Of a stretch of 64,000 nucleotides of DNA, positions 52,101-55,100 are shown piece by piece; position 1 is the stretch's first letter, and each line of letters opens with the position of its first letter. Position numbers and translations under genes: made by a program. Below the pieces are notes generated by a model. That model did not search any database, was not told the DNA's origin, and saw nothing but the letters and a program-made list of their open reading frames with translations. The stretch is from Liopterus haemorrhoidalis. Lineage: Eukaryota; Arthropoda; Insecta; Coleoptera; Dytiscidae. The stretch covers positions 10,790,980 to 10,854,979 of the forward strand of contig OZ020623.1 of NCBI GenBank assembly GCA_963971575.1, given 5' to 3'.

Positions 52101-55100
52101 CTTCCCGTCTTTTTATTTCCTGCTGTTGTGGTATCCTATTATGTCCTTTGTCTGTATCCAAAAGAGTTTCAAAATACTGTTTCCATTATATCCTCTTCCT
52201 TTCTCATCCTTTACATTCATTGGTCTACTTGTCTTGTTTTGTCTCATTTGTTTCAGCGCTCCGTAGAATAGTTTCTGATTTTCTGTGCTGGCTCAAAAGT
52301 TTTTTTTCAAATTTGATGTATAGAAATATTTAATTTTGAAGGTTTTTAGGGTTTTGTAGGTATGACCAAAAAACCCTTATACCGTCATTTTGTCGTCTGT
52401 CTGTCTGTCTGTCTGTCTGTCTGTTCGGTAAAAATTGTAGCCAAACGGCTAGAGAGTTGAAATTTGGCATGCTTATACAACTCTTTGACCCGCACATAGG
52501 AAAAATACTAAAACATCTAAAAAGCATATCCCCCTAAAAATATAATCAAATACATGTTCATCGAAAAAAAAAATATTTTTTTTAAATTCTGAGTAGGGTA
52601 TCAAATGAAAGCCCTTGGTAAGTGGATTAACGATCAAATTTTTATTTTTGCAAAATAAATTATTTTGAAGCGATTTTTGCCAAAATTGTGCAAAAAAAAT
52701 TTTGTCCCACACCCTGTAGCCCAGATGGTTTAAACTAAAAATCCGAAAAAATTCTAAGTAATGGACATTGGTGTGAACCGGAATAGTACAACAGAAATTT
52801 TTGATCAGATTATGTTTTTGTGTTTTTTGCTAATGTTGAAAACTTATAGTTATATAACAGACTAAACTGTAACGCGTATCTTGGTGCAATGGTTACGGTA
52901 CTAGCGTTCTGCCCAAGAAAATGAGTTCGAATCCCACGAGAAGAGACAATATTATTTTTTATTTTTTTTTTCGCATTTTTATTTTGTTTAAATTATTTTT
53001 TCAAAATTCCAGTTATATTTTGGCAAATGTTGCATTTAATTTTTAAAAGCGTAAATTTAATAACCAGTGGAAATTGTTGAAATTATAATTTAATTCTGTT
53101 TGAATGTTAACGAAATCAAAGGGAGGAGCTATGACTAGAAACAACCAATGAAGCCATAGGCGCAATTTTCAAAATCTTAATGAACCTTGCTATATAAAAA
53201 AAATACTGCACATATTAAGAAACCTAAATAATGGTATTAGGCACTCGAGTTAAAATTAACATAAAAATATTTTAACATAAAATTTGTTTTTAAAGCTCTT
53301 AGATTAAGAGATGATAAATTATTTTTAAAATATTGTTCATTTTACAGTGAATACTACAAAGCAAAATATGTCCTACACACTCAGCATTCCGCCTTCACTT
53401 AATATTTTTACATTATATATCTATCTAAGAGGAATTTTTTCAAAATTTTATTGAACCTTGCTATATAAAAAAAAAAATACTGCACATATTTAGAAACTTA
53501 CATAATGGTATTAGGCATTCGAATTAAAATTAACAAAAAAAAAATATATTTTAACATAAAATTTGTTTTGGCATTCCAAATAATCATTATTCTCTTACTA
53601 AATACCTGCGAAACCCTGAAATGTGTGAAAATTCACACTTCACATCAATTTTTTTTTCTTTGTGACGTAAATCCTGTGATATCGTGAATTTTCTATATCT
53701 GTGAAGAGTCTGCAAAAACGTGTTTGTGAAGCACTAAAAATAAATGACTTCACAGTGTAGCAAATTGTCTCTACGCCAGAAATTTTAACAAACTAACTGT
53801 ATAATTTTAAAAATATTCGAATCTAACTTTTTTTAACTTTATTTTTCAGTGTACGAGGGTAAATGTGATGCTGCAACATCTCCGACGCGAATTCGAGAAA
53901 AATTGACCACATCTCAAACAAATCTTCTTCAAGCGGGAAAAATTAACATAGCATCTTGTAATGTTGGTGACCCCGTCTTGGTTGTCTGGGATAATGTTTA
54001 CCAAAACTTCGTAATTTTACAAGAAAGCAGTACCTTACATTTCCTAAACTCGGATTGTTTGGATTTGCTCGGGTTGAAACCTGCTTCAGATGGAAGTCAT
54101 AGAAAATTATATAGTACAGCAGAGGTGGCAGATAAAGAATACTGTCATGCGAGAAAGGTAGGTTTATAGACACAATTTCTTTGCGTTATGGGGGGAAAAC
54201 CATCAGTTCCGCACTCTCTGTGCAGTTTGAATTGATTACTTAGGCTAAACTTTAAGAGATATATTATACATCTTAAAAAAAGAGCATGTACCGATATCAT
54301 GTATTGGGCAATTTTCTGTTTTTAAACGTTTTTGTATTAAAAAGTGGGGAACAGAATGCAACGAGTTCTACGGCACGTTGACGGCGTTTGGACGGCGCTA
54401 TCTGTCAGAGGAAAGTTAAAATCAAGCTGTCGTACGCAATATAGATGGGTCGTTCATGAACGAACCGGCTCCCTGAGCCGGCTCAGTACACTGACCGAAG
54501 TGACACGGTTCACCAAATTGAAATGAGCCGGCTCACGGCTCACTGTATAGTTTCAAGGATACGATTGGTCGGGCGATTGTGAGCAGTGACCGGAGTGATC
54601 CGGATCTGGATCGATGTCATGTTGAACTTCGCGAGAACCCGGCTTGTAATGTATTATCATAAAGTGTATTTTGTCATCAATTTGTAGGGCAGTTTATTTG
54701 AAACTAATAAGCTTAGTCTGTATTCTTACAACCGTACTATATAAAAATATTAAAAATATTACCCAAATCCCAGATGTCCGATTTATAAGGGCAATAAACA
54801 TCGCCATAAACTTAACACATCTGGTTTAAAATACAGTAGCTATATAAAGTGAATTGTTTGTTTCAAAAATGTTAGATAAGATCCGGGGCTAAGCGACGTT
54901 CTACCTACGACCGAACGACCGCCCGTTCGACAACTGACTGACCTGTGTTCAGTTCATATATTGCAAGAACCGGCTCTTAGCGACGTTCTACCTACAAACG
55001 AACGACCGACCGACCTGTGTCTCGGGAAAGTGTTTACCCGGCTCTTCATATAATGCAAGAACCGGCTCTTAGCGACGTACTACCTACGAACGAACGAACG